Shown here piece after piece: positions 1 to 5,065 of a stretch of DNA of 5,065 nt. A program made the translations under genes and the position numbers. A model generated the notes under the pieces. That model made no database searches. It saw nothing but the letters and a program-made list of their open reading frames with translations, and was not told where the DNA came from. Position 1 is the stretch's first letter, and each line of letters begins with the position of its first letter. Origin of the DNA: Betaproteobacteria bacterium (lineage in GTDB: Bacteria; Pseudomonadota; Gammaproteobacteria; Burkholderiales; SG8-39); assembly GCA_005881355.1 (NCBI GenBank), contig VBDM01000106.1, positions 1 through 5,065 on the forward strand. The letters run 5' to 3'.

Positions 1-451
1 CACGGGAATCAGCCTGCAGAACCGCGGCTCGGGTTTTGTCCTCACCCCCGGCCATCCCAACCAGGCGACGCCCGGAAAGCGTCCCTTCCACACTATCATT
101 CCCGGGTTTGTCATCCGCAACGGCGCGCCCGTCATGAGCTTCGGCCTGATGGGCGGCAGCATGCAGCCGCAGGGCCACACGCAGATGATGGTGCGCATGG
201 CCGACTACGGGCAAGGGCCGCAGGGCGCGATCGACGGGCCCCGCTTCCGCGTCGTGAAGGGTCTGGAAATCGCTTTCGAGGACGAATGGCCCGGCGCGAC
301 GATCGAAGAACTCGCCCGTCGCGGCCACCGCGTCATCAAACTACCCGAGGACTACAACGCCTTCGGCTGCGCGCAGATCGCGCACCGGCTCGAGGACGGC
401 TATCTCTGCGCCTCCGACGCGCGGCGCGACAGCCTCCCGGTCGGATTCTGA
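1..451 (+). CDS. Gamma-glutamyltransferase (YwrD-like), C-terminal part only
   Basis: This is the 3' end of a gene that starts before the window; codons are in frame from base 2 and the stop is TGA at 449-451, giving 149 residues. The translation carries the C-terminal small-subunit signature of the gamma-glutamyltranspeptidase family: NRGSGF, TPGHPNQATPGKRPFHT, then MGGSMQPQGHTQ and an AIDGPRFR stretch. This wording (MGG.MQPQGH.Q, IDGPR) matches the YwrD-like branch of the family better than the E. coli Ggt branch, as I remember them. Family members are Ntn hydrolases that self-cleave and use the new N-terminal threonine to transfer or hydrolyse gamma-glutamyl groups of glutathione and related compounds. 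The catalytic threonine and any signal peptide lie upstream and cannot be judged, so cellular location is unknown. The ATG at 134 is an internal methionine, not a start, because the homologous sequence continues to the left edge. The gene converges with the small lipoprotein gene, with 7 bp between stops. Confidence 0.93.
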   Translation, partial: TGISLQNRGSGFVLTPGHPNQATPGKRPFHTIIPGFVIRNGAPVMSFGLMGGSMQPQGHTQMMVRMADYGQGPQGAIDGPRFRVVKGLEIAFEDEWPGATIEELARRGHRVIKLPEDYNAFGCAQIAHRLEDGYLCASDARRDSLPVGF

Positions 452-458
452 CCGCAGC

Positions 459-866
459 CTATCGAGGCGCGGCGCCCGACGAGGGGTCTGCCGTCCTTTG
501 CTCCAGCGCGCGGACCAGGGCTTCGCGCGCGAGCATGTTGGCCGCGGGATCGTCGATCGTCTGATAGGCGCGCGCGATGCGCTGGACGGAATCGAACGCG
601 GCCTTGTCCAGGCGCCCCCGCTCGTAGAAGAGCGACGCGGTGATCATGATCCCCAGCCGTTCCACGACGGGGCCCTGGCTGATCACCGGGGCGGCGGAGA
701 CTCGCTCGAGGTACCGGGAGTAGAACTCGGACCACTTCATCTTCCCCGATTCGGCGAGCGGCTCGTTGTTTCTGGCCCAGTTGTCGACCTCCTGGATCGC
801 GTGGATTTCCCCGAACATCGCGCAGCCGCCCAGCAGAATCACGAAGGCAACGGCCGCGGCTCGCAT
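459..866 (-). CDS. Small predicted lipoprotein, function unknown
   Basis: This 135-residue protein has a short signal peptide and a clear lipobox: MRAAAVAFVILLGGC, with Cys15 as the predicted lipidated residue and Ala next to it. That arrangement predicts anchoring in the outer membrane of a Gram-negative cell. The mature part is mostly predicted helix (EVDNWARNN, KWSEFYSRYLERV, AFDSVQRIARAYQTI, ANMLAREALVRALEQR), with no catalytic motif that I recognise. The start at 866 was chosen because it places the signal peptide at the N-terminus. The frame stays open upstream, and an alternative ATG at 941 would add 25 residues (MARILPVVRG...) and overlap the divergent transferase start, which is less likely. 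Neither start has a convincing Shine-Dalgarno sequence. The stop is TAG at 459-461. The lipobox is firm but the function is not assignable; the gene could be specific to a narrow lineage. Confidence 0.75.
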   Translation of the reverse strand: MRAAAVAFVILLGGCAMFGEIHAIQEVDNWARNNEPLAESGKMKWSEFYSRYLERVSAAPVISQGPVVERLGIMITASLFYERGRLDKAAFDSVQRIARAYQTIDDPAANMLAREALVRALEQRTADPSSGAAPR

Positions 867-939
867 GGAGGAAAGGGTTGCTCGAAATCGGACCGCGGTA
901 TCGTACCTCACGCCGCGGACCACGGGTAAAATACGAGCC
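867..939. promoter_or_regulatory. Divergent intergenic region between lipoprotein and transferase genes
   Basis: These 73 bp must hold the promoters of both flanking genes if each is transcribed separately. The best hexamer on the + strand is TAAAAT at 927-932, a 5/6 match to the sigma-70 -10 element and preceded by GGG. No good -35 lies 16-18 bp upstream; TACCTC at 904-909 is the 17-bp candidate. For the - strand the only candidate is a poor TACGAT. Two CCGCGG palindromes sit at 893-898 and 913-918, exactly 20 bp apart. Promoter assignment rests on pattern matching alone. Confidence 0.4.
927..932 (+). promoter_or_regulatory. Putative -10 element of the glutathione S-transferase gene
   Basis: The hexamer TAAAAT differs from TATAAT at one position and stands out in a very GC-rich spacer. 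Initiation about 7 bp downstream would fall at 939-940, which is the A of the transferase start codon. The mRNA would then have essentially no leader, in keeping with the lack of any Shine-Dalgarno sequence before the ATG. The -35 region is weak. Confidence 0.4.
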
Positions 940-1560
940 ATGCTTAAGCTATGGGGCAGGATCAATTCGATCAACGTGCAGAAGGCGCTCTGGGCGCTCG
1001 AGGAGCTGAAGGTTCCCTACGAGCGCACCGACGCCGGACTGCAGTTCGGCGTGGTCAACGAGCCCTTCTACCGCAAGATGAATCCCAACGGCCGGGTGCC
1101 TACCATCGAGGACGACGGCTTCGTGCTGTGGGAGTCGAACGCGATCGTGCGCTACCTTTCGGCGAAGCACGGCGCGGGCACGCTCTGGCCGAACGATCTC
1201 AGGCAGCGCGCCGATGCCGACCGCTGGATGGACTGGGCCACGAGTACCGTCGCGCCGGCGATAACGCCGGTCTTCTGGGGCCTGATCCGCACGCCGTCGG
1301 AGAAACGCGATCTCAAGGCGATCGACGAAGGCGTGAAAAAGCTCGCGGACGCGTTCCAGGTGCTCGAGCAGTCCCTCGAGGGGCGCGACTATGTCGCCGG
1401 GAAATCCTTCACTATGGGCGACATCCCGCTCGGCACCTTCGTCTACCGCTGGCACGCGCTGGAGGTCAAGCGTCCCAAGCTCGCGAAAGTCGAGGCCTAC
1501 TACCGGCGGCTGCAGCAGCGCCCGGCGTACAAGAAGCACGTGATGCTGCCGCTCAGTTAA
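940..1560 (+). CDS. gstB: Glutathione S-transferase, GstB-like
   Basis: This complete cytosolic glutathione S-transferase is 206 residues long, the normal length for the family. The N-terminal thioredoxin-fold domain (about residues 1-80) begins MLKLWGRINSINVQKALWALEEL, very close to my recollection of E. coli GstB. It has the cis-proline segment NGRVPTI (Pro54) and the glutathione-binding WESNAIVRYL motif (Glu65, Ser66). The helical C-terminal domain (about 90-206) contains RWMDWA, LIRTPSEKRD and the N-capping box SFTMGDI (Ser156-Asp161), and ends in RPAYKKHVMLPLS, again GstB-like. Ser10 and Asn12 in the first loop are candidates for activating the glutathione thiol. E. coli GstB conjugates glutathione and acts on haloacetates; the substrate here is unknown. 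The ATG at 940 was chosen because the family N-terminus starts there, and the open frame reaching back to 766 has no family similarity. The stop TAA at 1558-1560 overlaps the tail of the opposing aminopeptidase gene. Confidence 0.95.
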   Translation: MLKLWGRINSINVQKALWALEELKVPYERTDAGLQFGVVNEPFYRKMNPNGRVPTIEDDGFVLWESNAIVRYLSAKHGAGTLWPNDLRQRADADRWMDWATSTVAPAITPVFWGLIRTPSEKRDLKAIDEGVKKLADAFQVLEQSLEGRDYVAGKSFTMGDIPLGTFVYRWHALEVKRPKLAKVEAYYRRLQQRPAYKKHVMLPLS

Positions 1561-2602
1561 CAGGGGTGCTCACGAGGGCGGCGAGACGCGCGTCGCGCTC
1601 GGGTTTTTCGAGCCTCTCCAGATCGCGCACCGCGTCATAGAAAGCCTTGAGATCGCCCTGCTTTTGCGCAAGGAGCGCGCGGAACGCGGGCACGAGCTCC
1701 GCGTAGCTCGCGACCGAAGCGAGCAGCGCGTTGTTCGCCCCGCGCGCAAACAGCCGATCGTAGCCGGCGAACCCGCCCCAGGAAGTCTTGAGCGTCCGGT
1801 ACTCGTCCAGCAGCCCGGCGAACAGGCGCTGTTTTCCGGCGCGCCTTTCCTCAATCGAGGCGGGACGCTCGTAGAAGGCGGCCAGCCTTGCGCGGTATTT
1901 GACCATGAGGGCGCTGAATTCGGAGCGCCTGCGCCGGGATTCGCCGTAAGCCTCGCGCTGCGCGGGCGTGCCCTCGCGCTCGAGCCAGCGTCGCACGCCC
2001 TCCTCTTCCACCGTCGAGGCGAAGGATTCGTTGAACATCGTGTCGCCCTTGAGGTACACCGCCTGGTGGGTGAGCTCGTGAAACACGACGCGCGCCAGCT
2101 CCGCCTCCGGATAGTGGATGAAAGTGGAGAGCACCGGATCGTCGAACCAGCCGAGCGTCGAATACGCCGGTACGCCGCCCACGTATACGTCGTAGCCTTT
2201 CTCGGCGAGCGCGGCGGCGTACGCTCGCGCCGCCTCCTCCGAATAATAGCCGCGATAGCTCACGCATCCGGCGAAGGGGAAGCACGACTCGAGCGGCTCG
2301 ACCGAGAACTCGGGCGCGGCGAACACGTTCCAGACAACGAAGGGCCGGCCGAGGTCGGCGTAGCGGCGATAGCTGCCGTTATCGGGAAGAGCGAGCTCGC
2401 GGCTTGCGAACTCGCGAATCGCGAGCGCCCGCGCCAGCTTCGCGCGCAGCGCCTCGGGGGTGTCCGGCTCGCGCAAGCGTTCCTCGATCGGCGCGGCAAG
2501 CCGCATCACTTCCAGGTGCCCGCCCACCGCCTGCGCGTAGTAGCCGATCGTGCTGCAGCCCGAAAGGGCGAGCAGCGCGCCGAGAGCCGCAAGCCGCTTC
2601 AT
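1553..2602 (-). CDS. Lipoprotein zinc aminopeptidase (PF10023/COG4324-like)
   Basis: This 349-residue protein begins MKRLAALGALLALSGC, a lipoprotein signal peptide with Cys16 in the lipobox and Ser17 after it, so an outer-membrane anchor is predicted. The mature protein matches what I know of the putative aminopeptidase family PF10023: GYYAQAV near the N-terminus, RGYYSEEAARAYA, the GGVPAYSTLGWFDDPVLSTF stretch (143-161), then VVFHELTHQAVYLKGDTMFNESFASTVEEEG. His175, Glu176 and His179 form an HExxH zinc site. Glu192 in NESFA or one of Glu199-201 is a likely third ligand; which one cannot be decided from sequence alone. Peptidase activity is inferred from the motif and the substrate is unknown. 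The start ATG (2600-2602) overlaps the stop of the upstream hydrolase gene as ATGA, implying translational coupling. The stop TGA is at 1553-1555. The same frame stays open far upstream, but that part is arginine-rich, lacks similarity and is a GC artefact. Confidence 0.92.
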   Translation of the reverse strand: MKRLAALGALLALSGCSTIGYYAQAVGGHLEVMRLAAPIEERLREPDTPEALRAKLARALAIREFASRELALPDNGSYRRYADLGRPFVVWNVFAAPEFSVEPLESCFPFAGCVSYRGYYSEEAARAYAAALAEKGYDVYVGGVPAYSTLGWFDDPVLSTFIHYPEAELARVVFHELTHQAVYLKGDTMFNESFASTVEEEGVRRWLEREGTPAQREAYGESRRRRSEFSALMVKYRARLAAFYERPASIEERRAGKQRLFAGLLDEYRTLKTSWGGFAGYDRLFARGANNALLASVASYAELVPAFRALLAQKQGDLKAFYDAVRDLERLEKPERDARLAALVSTPVN

Positions 2603-3234
2603 CGCACGAATCCGCCCGTCTTCAGGAACGCGGCGGTCTCGCGCGCGACGCGCGGCGAGGCGAGCATCAGCGTGTGCCCGATGGGAAGAGCGAGGTGGTC
2701 GCGCATTGCCGGAAATTCCGTCTCGTCGAGGCAGACGACGCCGTCGTTCGGTCGGGGGAGCCGCGTCACCAGGCGGCCCAGGCCGAGCGCGCCGGTGCCG
2801 GCGATGACCCCGACCTCGAAGCGCGGATCGAGCGACACGTCGACGGGCTCGCGCCACACCCCGAGGCTCTTGCCCAGGAGAAGCTCTCCGCCCGCGCGCT
2901 GCGCGAGGTCTGCAGCCGCGCGGCAGCCCGCGACGGGCGCGCCGATAAGCACCGCGCGTCGGACGCGATCGTCGGGTCTGCGTTGAAGGTAGCGCAGCGC
3001 GATGACCCCGCCGAGGCTGTGGCCGACCAGGTGCACACGCGGCGATTCGAGCGCGGCGATGCGCTTCGCGACGCGCGCGAGATGCTCCTCGAGCGTATCG
3101 CGCATGGTGCGGTAGGTGAGCGCCTGCGCCGCAAAACCCTTGCGCCGCAACGCATGAGCTAGATAGGCCATCACGCACTGGTTCATCCAGGCGCCGTGAA
3201 GCAGCAGCACGGCTTCTTCGGAAGATGCGTTCAT
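2599..3234 (-). CDS. Alpha/beta hydrolase (esterase/lipase type)
   Basis: This 211-residue protein is a compact alpha/beta-hydrolase. The first strand and oxyanion loop are AVLLLHGAWMNQ (His13-Gly14). The nucleophile elbow is LVGHSLGGVIAL with Ser73 as the predicted catalytic serine. Asp164 in RPNDGVV is the probable acid and His187 in PIGHTLML the probable base, so the triad is complete. It has no signal peptide and is probably cytosolic. It resembles small lipase or esterase-like proteins that also include thioesterases; the substrate cannot be told from sequence. The ATG at 3234 was chosen because it sits just before the first core strand. An in-frame ATG at 3270 would add 12 residues with no obvious role, and neither has a clear Shine-Dalgarno sequence. 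The stop TGA (2599-2601) overlaps the aminopeptidase start by 4 bp, so the two form one operon. Confidence 0.92.
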   Translation of the reverse strand: MNASSEEAVLLLHGAWMNQCVMAYLAHALRRKGFAAQALTYRTMRDTLEEHLARVAKRIAALESPRVHLVGHSLGGVIALRYLQRRPDDRVRRAVLIGAPVAGCRAAADLAQRAGGELLLGKSLGVWREPVDVSLDPRFEVGVIAGTGALGLGRLVTRLPRPNDGVVCLDETEFPAMRDHLALPIGHTLMLASPRVARETAAFLKTGGFVR

Positions 3235-3288
3235 GGCTGAGCGCGGCGACGGCGCGGATCTCCATGTCATCGGCGCTCGTGGCGACGA

Positions 3289-3294
3289 ATTTTA
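3289..3294 (-). promoter_or_regulatory. Putative -10 element of the hydrolase-aminopeptidase operon
   Basis: Read on the - strand this is TAAAAT, a 5/6 match to the -10 consensus, preceded by GTG. No good -35 is found; the 17-bp candidate is GCTTTT (3312-3317). Initiation near 3282 would leave about 48 nt before the chosen hydrolase start at 3234, or about 12 nt before the alternative start at 3270. Confidence 0.35.
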
Positions 3295-3336
3295 CACCCG
3301 CACATCGCCCAAAAAGCCCGCGCGTACCGGAAGAGG

Positions 3337-3366
3337 TTGACGCCGTGGTTTGGCCTGACCTATTGT
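3337..3366 (+). promoter_or_regulatory. Putative sigma-70 promoter of the solute-binding protein operon
   Basis: TTGACG at 3337-3342 matches five of six -35 positions. It is followed after 18 bp by TATTGT at 3361-3366, four of six -10 positions. Initiation would be near 3373, leaving about 19 nt before the ATG at 3392. This is the best two-part promoter in the window, but it is still a pattern match only. Confidence 0.4.
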
Positions 3367-3391
3367 GAGCGAAATTCCATCGGATAACGGC

Positions 3392-4414
3392 ATGTCGAGA
3401 AACAACTGCTTGCCGAGGCCTGCGCGATTCCTCGCGGCGCTTCTGCTGCTCCTTGGGCTCGGGCGCGCGGGCGCACAAGAGCTTGCGCTCGAAGCGGCGG
3501 GGAAAGAACGCGAGGTCGTCTGGTATACCGCGATGAACATCCCCGACGCAGAACCGGTCAGAAAGCTGTTCCAGGAAAGATATCCCTACTTGAACCTGAC
3601 CATCCTGCGCCAGCCCGGCGAAAAGATCCGCACGCGCATCCTGACCGAGACGCGCGCCGGCAAATTTTTCTGGGACGTGGTTTCTGTCAATCACCTGGAC
3701 GTGGACGTGCTGAACCAGGAGGGATTGCTCGCTTCCTACGCTTCCCCGGAAACCCGGAGCGGCTTTCCGAAGGGCGCGGTCGATCCGGAGGGCCGCTGGG
3801 CGGCGATCTACGTGCGCCAATACGTCATCGGCTACAACACCCGATCCGTGCCGAGGTCCGAGGCGCCGAAGAGCTGGCAGGATCTCTTGCAGGCGAAGTG
3901 GAAGGAAAAGTTCGCCATGGACGAGAGCGAAGTGGAGTGGTACGCGGCGATGCTCGACTATCTCGGCGCGGAAAAAGGCCTCGATTTCATGCGCGCGCTG
4001 GCGCGGCAGAACCCCCAGCTGCGCCGCGGCCACAGTCTGCTGTCGAAGCTCCTGGTTGCGGGTGATTTTCCGCTCGCGCTCGTGCACGCGGCCGAGATGG
4101 AGGAAGCCAGGAAGAACGGGGCTCCCGTGGATTGGGTGACGACTCTCGATCCGATCGTGACTTCGCCCAGCCAGGTCGCGGTATCGTCCAGGGCACCCCA
4201 TCCCCAAGCCGCCCGCTTGTTCGTCGATTTTCTGCTGTCCGCGCAGGGCCAGACTCTCATCCGGGATCGCGGGCGCGTGCCCGCCCGCGATGATCTCGCG
4301 CCGGAGGGCCGGCCGGCGGCGCCGCTCAAGCTGCACTACGTGAACCCCAGGCTCGCGCGCGAAGCCGATCGGCACGAAAAGGAATTCAGGGAAATATTCG
4401 CTCGAGGTCGTTGA
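3392..4414 (+). CDS. Periplasmic extracellular solute-binding protein (ABC uptake, Fe3+/polyamine-type fold)
   Basis: This protein is 340 residues from the ATG at 3392. It opens with a classical signal peptide: arginines at 3, 9 and 12, the hydrophobic run FLAALLLLLGLG, and a probable cut after AGA at residue 28, so it should be periplasmic. The mature part fits the type 2 solute-binding fold: EVVWYTAMN (41-49), LFQERYPYLNLTILRQPGEKIRTRILTETRAGKFFWDVV (59-97), YVIGYNT (144-150), SWQDLLQAKWKEKFAMDESE (161-180), then a C-terminal lobe with PHPQAARLFVDFLLSAQGQTLI (269-290). These resemble FbpA/AfuA-like proteins. The adjacent Tyr-Tyr pair that binds iron in FbpA is absent: EWYAAMLDYLG has one Tyr at the matching place. 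An organic anion or other small substrate is therefore as likely as iron. An upstream GTG at 3365 would add nine residues ahead of the signal peptide and overlaps the putative -10, so it was not used. No permease or ATPase gene is in view; a VOC gene follows after 3 bp. Confidence 0.92.
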   Translation: MSRNNCLPRPARFLAALLLLLGLGRAGAQELALEAAGKEREVVWYTAMNIPDAEPVRKLFQERYPYLNLTILRQPGEKIRTRILTETRAGKFFWDVVSVNHLDVDVLNQEGLLASYASPETRSGFPKGAVDPEGRWAAIYVRQYVIGYNTRSVPRSEAPKSWQDLLQAKWKEKFAMDESEVEWYAAMLDYLGAEKGLDFMRALARQNPQLRRGHSLLSKLLVAGDFPLALVHAAEMEEARKNGAPVDWVTTLDPIVTSPSQVAVSSRAPHPQAARLFVDFLLSAQGQTLIRDRGRVPARDDLAPEGRPAAPLKLHYVNPRLAREADRHEKEFREIFARGR

Positions 4415-4417
4415 GCC

Positions 4418-5065
4418 ATGCCTGCGAAAATCAAGCACATCGCCATCGTCAGCGACCAGTACGCCCTGGAGGGCAGGTTCTACGAGGCCGTGTTCGGCAT
4501 GAAGACCGCGTCCGACACCCGCCCGGAACGCGCGGTCACGGTCAGCGACGGCTACGTGGGACTGAACATCAACCCGCGCAAGGCGGGCCGCCCGGCCGGG
4601 CTCGATCACTTCGGCCTGGAAGTGGAGGACGCGCAAGCGGTCTGCGCGCGGCTGCGCGAGCGCCATCCGGACGTCCACGTCTTGAAGCGCCCGGGCACGC
4701 GCCCCTTCGCCGGCATCAGCACGCACGACCCCGCGGGCAACGTCTTCGACATTTCGCAGAAGGACATGCAGAACCGGACCTCTGTTTACGTCGAGGCGCA
4801 GCGCGAGCAGGCGCGCTCCATCAGCCATCTCGCCCTACGCACCTTGAACGTCGACGGGGTGGCCGAGTTCTACGCGGACGTGTTCGAGCTCGAGCCGCTG
4901 GGGAAAAAATCGGGCGACCCCAACCATTACCTGAGCGACGGCCGCGTCACGCTGATGCTCATGCCCTGGAACATTCTGGATTATCACGGCGGCGGCGTCG
5001 CGCGCCCCGGGCCGGACCACATCGGATTCAAGGTGGAGAGCCTGCAGGCGGTAAAGGAGCACGTG
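4418..5065 (+). CDS. Two-domain VOC family protein (glyoxalase/extradiol dioxygenase fold), 3' end missing
   Basis: The open frame from the ATG at 4418 runs to the window edge without a stop, giving 216 residues of an incomplete protein. It contains two tandem vicinal-oxygen-chelate modules. The first (about 1-115) has KIKHIAIVSDQ with FYEAVFGM, GLDHFGLEVED and THDPAGNVFDIS. The second (from about 134) has SISHLALRTLNVDGVAEFYADVFELEPLG, YLSDGRVTLMLMP and GPDHIGFKVES. Potential metal ligands are His7, His64 and Asp111 in module 1 (Asp where Glu is usual), and His137 and His201 in module 2, whose third ligand lies beyond the window. The family includes extradiol ring-cleaving dioxygenases, glyoxalase I, fosfomycin-resistance enzymes and epimerases; the two-module order fits a dioxygenase but the reaction is not determined. 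The gene starts 3 bp after the solute-binding protein stop, so the two are probably co-transcribed. No strong Shine-Dalgarno is seen; GAGGTCGTTGAGCC upstream is only a partial match. Confidence 0.88.
   Translation, partial: MPAKIKHIAIVSDQYALEGRFYEAVFGMKTASDTRPERAVTVSDGYVGLNINPRKAGRPAGLDHFGLEVEDAQAVCARLRERHPDVHVLKRPGTRPFAGISTHDPAGNVFDISQKDMQNRTSVYVEAQREQARSISHLALRTLNVDGVAEFYADVFELEPLGKKSGDPNHYLSDGRVTLMLMPWNILDYHGGGVARPGPDHIGFKVESLQAVKEHV

Larger units (their letters stand above)
3235..3391. promoter_or_regulatory. Divergent regulatory region: hydrolase operon and solute-binding protein operon
   Basis: These 157 bp separate two divergent two-gene units. The region is richer in A/T than its neighbours, as expected for promoters. 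It holds one candidate sigma-70 promoter per direction, annotated separately, and a lac-operator-like string around 3362-3388. I see no small gene or RNA here. Confidence 0.55.

Noticed and set aside
766..939. A 58-residue N-terminal extension of the glutathione S-transferase
   Set aside because: The family N-terminus begins at the ATG at 940, and the extension overlaps the opposing lipoprotein gene and has no similarity to transferases.
949..1539. A 196-codon open frame on the - strand within the transferase gene
   Set aside because: It is fully antisense to a strongly recognised gene and has no family features.
1664..2986. A 440-codon open frame on the + strand, antisense to the aminopeptidase and hydrolase genes
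   Set aside because: It is a shadow of well-supported - strand genes, with a low-complexity Arg/Ala-rich translation and no domain.
3365..3391. A GTG start giving the solute-binding protein nine more residues
   Set aside because: The signal peptide fits best from the ATG at 3392, and the GTG overlaps the putative -10 element.
3392..4414. Calling the solute-binding protein a ferric iron-binding FbpA
   Set aside because: The adjacent Tyr-Tyr pair that coordinates iron in FbpA is not present, so only the fold and general class can be supported.
1553..4828. A single 1091-codon open frame on the - strand
   Set aside because: Only its last 349 codons (from 2602) look like a protein. The rest is antisense to the solute-binding protein and VOC genes and out of frame with the hydrolase gene, is very rich in Arg and Ala, and matches no family. 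High GC removes stop codons from this frame.
1..5065. CRISPR array, tRNA or rRNA genes, insertion sequences or phage genes
   Set aside because: No regularly spaced repeats, cloverleaf-like stretch, terminal inverted repeats or transposase, integrase or phage motifs were seen on either strand by eye.

Overview
This is a GC-rich chromosomal window with G/C-dominated third codon positions. It is tightly packed with housekeeping and accessory metabolic genes. The GstB-like glutathione S-transferase, the GGGTAAAAT-type -10 elements and the PF10023-type lipoprotein aminopeptidase suggest a Gram-negative proteobacterium, most likely a betaproteobacterium (Burkholderiales-like or an uncultured relative). 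This placement is inferred from family flavour, not from a phylogenetic marker.

Layout, left to right. (1) The 3' end of a gamma-glutamyltransferase gene of the YwrD-like type, + strand, ends at 451. (2) A small predicted lipoprotein of unknown function lies on the - strand (459-866), convergent with the first gene. (3) A complete glutathione S-transferase gene runs on the + strand (940-1560). It diverges from the lipoprotein gene across a 73-bp spacer. (4) A - strand pair follows, read right to left: an alpha/beta hydrolase (2599-3234), then a lipoprotein zinc aminopeptidase (1553-2602). The two are joined by an ATGA stop/start overlap, and the aminopeptidase tail overlaps the tail of the transferase gene by 8 bp. 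(5) A 157-bp divergent regulatory region (3235-3391) separates this pair from a + strand pair. (6) That pair is a periplasmic extracellular solute-binding protein (3392-4414) and, 3 bp later, a two-domain VOC (glyoxalase/extradiol dioxygenase fold) protein. The VOC gene runs off the right edge and has no stop codon in the window.

Functional reading. Gamma-glutamyltransferase and glutathione S-transferase both act on glutathione or gamma-glutamyl compounds, but they are separated by an opposing gene and are not an operon. The hydrolase and aminopeptidase are probably co-transcribed and translationally coupled. The solute-binding protein and VOC protein are probably co-transcribed, which suggests uptake of a small organic substrate followed by its conversion. 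No permease or ATPase gene is visible here. I see no mobile element, CRISPR array, RNA gene, phage gene or recognisable defence system. The most interesting points are the solute-binding protein/VOC coupling, the compact gene junctions, the apparently leaderless transferase start, and a curious split lac-operator-like string at the solute-binding protein promoter. I do not see evidence for a new biological system.
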